Of a DNA stretch of 64,000 nucleotides, positions 62,322 through 64,000 are shown in pieces. The stretch comes from an uncultured Nioella sp. (lineage in GTDB: Bacteria > Pseudomonadota > Alphaproteobacteria > Rhodobacterales > Rhodobacteraceae). Both the position numbers and the translations under genes were made by a program. The notes under the pieces were generated by a model. The model was not told the origin of the DNA and made no database searches. It saw only the letters and a list, made by a program, of their open reading frames with translations. Every line of letters begins with the position of its first letter. Position 1 is the first letter of the stretch. The stretch spans positions 620,001-684,000 of the forward strand of contig CANLZL010000002.1 in assembly GCA_947495575.1 (NCBI GenBank). The letters are read 5' to 3'.

Positions 62322-62721
62322 GAATTTTCTCCAAAATCCCGGGTTTTGCGGCCCTGCCTTGCTAACAAGAGAAAATTGCCAATTGCTTAATCCTTTGCGG
62401 AATAAGACACATTTGAAGAAGAAATGTATGCCCTGCTCTTTGTTCACAACGCAAAATGACACCCAATTCTCAGAGAAGATCAAATTTTATTGATGTCTGC
62501 TCCAACGGCGCCATCCGCGCCAGGGGTCAAGAAACAGCCGTCACTCGACAAAAACACTTGCTCTTCCCACTGCCATTATTTTCCGCAGAGCATGGCGCCT
62601 TTGGCTAAAGGAGTCCGGGCGGCGGCTGGCCTTCTGACCTCCGAAATCTTCAGACCGAGTTGCGTGATTTCAATTTTTGGAATAGTGTTCCAAAATAGAA
62701 TCATATTCCGGGAGGGAACGA
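62322..62721. other. Divergent intergenic region between module B and tctC
   Basis: 400 bases that hold the promoters of module B (minus) and of tctC (plus). The most evident element is the long inverted repeat at 62675-62695. A plus-strand reading frame at 62490-62732 has no ribosome binding site and no recognisable sequence, so I do not call it. Confidence 0.5.
62675..62695. promoter_or_regulatory. Inverted repeat TTTTGGAA-TAGTG-TTCCAAAA, candidate IclR-type operator
   Basis: A perfect 8-5-8 inverted repeat 26 bases before the tctC ATG. The TGGAA...TTCCA arms resemble IclR-family sites, and an IclR gene lies at 57929. Position suggests control of the tct operon, with the effector likely the transported acid. 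Confidence 0.55.
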
Positions 62722-63723
62722 ATGTACCTTAAATCCATCACTTTGGGCCTCGTCTCAGCCGCCTTGTTTGCAAGCAGCGCTGCCGCCGATTGGACCCCTG
62801 ATAGACCCATCCGCATCATCGTCCCTTATGGTGCCGGAGGTGTCACAGACCAGATTGTGCGTGTTGTCGCACAAGAAATGGAACCCGTCCTTGGGCAAAG
62901 CGTTGTTGTCGTCAATCAACCGGGCGCTGCCGGCTCGGTCGGAACGCAGGCCGTGATGGACGCCCCATTGGATGGCTACACATGGCTTTCAGGTGGGGTT
63001 CGCGACATCGGAACCTATGCCGTCGTCGGCACTCTCGATACCGGGATCGAAGATTGGAATATCTTCACAGTCGCAACCATCACAGGCATCCTGAGCGTCA
63101 ATAACGGATCCGATGTGGCTGATGTCTCGGGGTTTGTTGATGCAGTACGGACTGACCCGCAGTCAATGTTTGTCGCAACTGCCGGGATCAACTCCACCGG
63201 AGGCCAGGCCCTTGGCGCGCTGGCAACTGCGGCGGGCATTGAACCGGAACAACTGGTCTATGATGGCGGCAACCCTGCTGTGATGGCCACGGTATCGGGA
63301 GAGGCACAAGCCACTACGCAGTTGTCACTGACCCAAGCGGAAATGATCCGCGCCGGTCAACTGCGCCCCCTGGCCGTTTTTAGCAGCACACCGATGACGC
63401 TGGATGGCAGCGACCCAATTCCGTCCATCAACGATTTCTACCCGGACATTGCACCCACCGAAAACTTCGTCGGAATTTACCTGCCGATGGGCGTGCCGCA
63501 AAATGTTGTGGACCATTTGGCATCGGTTTGGGAAGAGACTCTCTCCGCATCGGAAGCTCTGGCAACTCTGTGCAGCACTCGTGGATGTGGCATTAACCTG
63601 AATGTCACAGAAGAAGCGCTTGAGGCTTCCATGCCTCTTGTTCAGGCGGCAGCCTGGGGCCTGTTCGAACGAAACGAGCATGCGGTTTCGCCTGCTGAAC
63701 TTGGCATCGCGCCGATTGAGTGA
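62722..63723 (+). CDS. tctC: Tripartite tricarboxylate transporter substrate-binding protein (TctC/Bug family)
   Basis: The 333-residue periplasmic protein has a signal peptide (ITLGLVSAALFASSAAA) and then WTPDRPIRIIVPYGAGGVTD, the Bug-family hallmark for carboxylate binding. VVVNQPGAAGSVGTQAVMDA and DGYTWLSGGVRD follow. CGGGAGGGAACGA precedes the ATG. tctB starts directly downstream, so tctA should lie beyond the window. The neighbourhood (aconitase, lyase) suggests a tricarboxylate-like substrate. Confidence 0.9.
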   Translation: MYLKSITLGLVSAALFASSAAADWTPDRPIRIIVPYGAGGVTDQIVRVVAQEMEPVLGQSVVVVNQPGAAGSVGTQAVMDAPLDGYTWLSGGVRDIGTYAVVGTLDTGIEDWNIFTVATITGILSVNNGSDVADVSGFVDAVRTDPQSMFVATAGINSTGGQALGALATAAGIEPEQLVYDGGNPAVMATVSGEAQATTQLSLTQAEMIRAGQLRPLAVFSSTPMTLDGSDPIPSINDFYPDIAPTENFVGIYLPMGVPQNVVDHLASVWEETLSASEALATLCSTRGCGINLNVTEEALEASMPLVQAAAWGLFERNEHAVSPAELGIAPIE

Positions 63724-63731
63724 GCGGTATA

Positions 63732-64000
63732 GTGACTGACCAAAGCAATCATCGTGGCGCTGACCGATTGGTCGGCGCCACGATCGCCGGATTGGGCACC
63801 CTTGTGTTTATCGGCGCTCTCAACATGCCCACATTTGAAGAAAGGTCCGTCAGTCCGTGGACCGTACCCGGGATCTTCCCCGCCTTCGTTGGAGCCGTTC
63901 TTGCGCTGCTTGGCACTGCACTGGCCTTGCGCAACGCGCCGCCGATCCGTACGCAATCCAAGTCCGAACGCCCGCAAATGGGCGGCCTGATTGGCATGCT
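63732..64000 (+). CDS. tctB: Tripartite tricarboxylate transporter small membrane subunit (TctB), cut by window edge
   Basis: From GTG 63732 the frame reads VTDQSNHRGADRLVGATIAG, then LGTLVFIGALNMPTFEE (TM1), SVSPWTVPGIFPAFVGAV and LALLGTALALR (TM2), the start of a four-helix TctB protein. The gene continues beyond base 64000. A GTG at 63720 overlapping the tctC stop is an alternative start; GAGCGG before 63732 favours the later one. Confidence 0.8.
   Translation, partial: MTDQSNHRGADRLVGATIAGLGTLVFIGALNMPTFEERSVSPWTVPGIFPAFVGAVLALLGTALALRNAPPIRTQSKSERPQMGGLIGM

Noticed and set aside
62490-62732. 80-residue plus-strand frame upstream of tctC
   Set aside because: No ribosome binding site, no family resemblance, and it overlaps the candidate operator and the tctC start.
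1-64000. CRISPR array, prophage, transposase or integrase
   Set aside because: No spaced direct repeats of CRISPR type, no phage structural genes and no transposase motifs were seen in any frame.

Overview
The window looks like chromosomal DNA of a marine Rhodobacteraceae (Roseobacter-group) alphaproteobacterium. The evidence is moderately high GC, the TRAP/TTT/betaine transporters, a BioR-type biotin regulator with its TTATCTATAA box, the PmpA/PmpB-ETHE1 sulfur operon, the Anbu/ATP-grasp operon, and dense operons with ATGA overlaps. I see no prophage, transposon, integrase or CRISPR array. It reads as ordinary core and metabolic chromosome with several unusual signalling modules.

Layout. 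1-1311: zinc-ribbon protein (cut by the left edge), rlmB and tRNA-Tyr. 1598-4416: TRAP transporter dctPQM with a stem-loop after dctP. 4510-6878: a GT-A-like protein and a secreted beta/gamma-crystallin-like protein. 6981-11509 (minus): clpX, clpP and a TIR-TM-WD40 protein. 12054-12722: an NrtR-like Nudix regulator. 12786-16804: an Rrf2 regulator facing a sulfide-detoxification operon (two YeeE/YedE-type halves, ETHE1-like MBL, DUF442), then a membrane methyltransferase and a DUF2478 protein. 17078-21045: the ATP-grasp / alpha-E / transglutaminase / Anbu operon. 21201-25030: a three-subunit molybdenum hydroxylase with a MoaD-like gene. 25041-26909 (minus): a PfkB kinase and a HAD phosphatase. 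27070-30847: kbl-tdh, a PcaD-like hydrolase and a fumarylacetoacetate-hydrolase-family protein. 30998-32459: a formylglycine-generating-enzyme homologue and a Cys-rich protein. 32529-35218: an alanine/Na+ symporter, a universal stress protein and an Lrp regulator. 35240-39205: signalling module A (LuxR response regulator, periplasmic sulfite-oxidase-fold protein, hybrid histidine kinase). 39188-48063: a LacI regulator with two perfect operators controlling a DUF1989-GcvT fusion and a betaine-type ABC transporter, followed by a Rieske-glutamate synthase. 48169-54177: the complete biotin operon bioBFDAGC and convergent bioR. 54235-55131: a DMT permease. 55249-59568: an aconitase-like enzyme, an IclR regulator and an isocitrate-lyase-family enzyme. 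59581-62321 (minus): signalling module B, a second sulfite-oxidase-fold protein plus hybrid kinase. 62722-64000: TTT transporter genes tctC and tctB (cut by the right edge).

The most novel-looking signal is the pair of homologous modules A and B. Each has a small periplasmic protein of the sulfite oxidase / YedY fold that appears to lack the molybdenum-ligand cysteine. Each such gene lies directly upstream of a hybrid histidine kinase, and the two kinases share a recognisable periplasmic sensor segment. I infer a two-component input system in which the cofactor-free fold acts as a sensor or ligand-binding partner. Second-rank items are the TIR-TM-WD40 receptor beside an NrtR-type Nudix regulator, and the LacI-controlled methylated-amine cluster.

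All assignments come from reading the sequence and from family knowledge. No database search was run.
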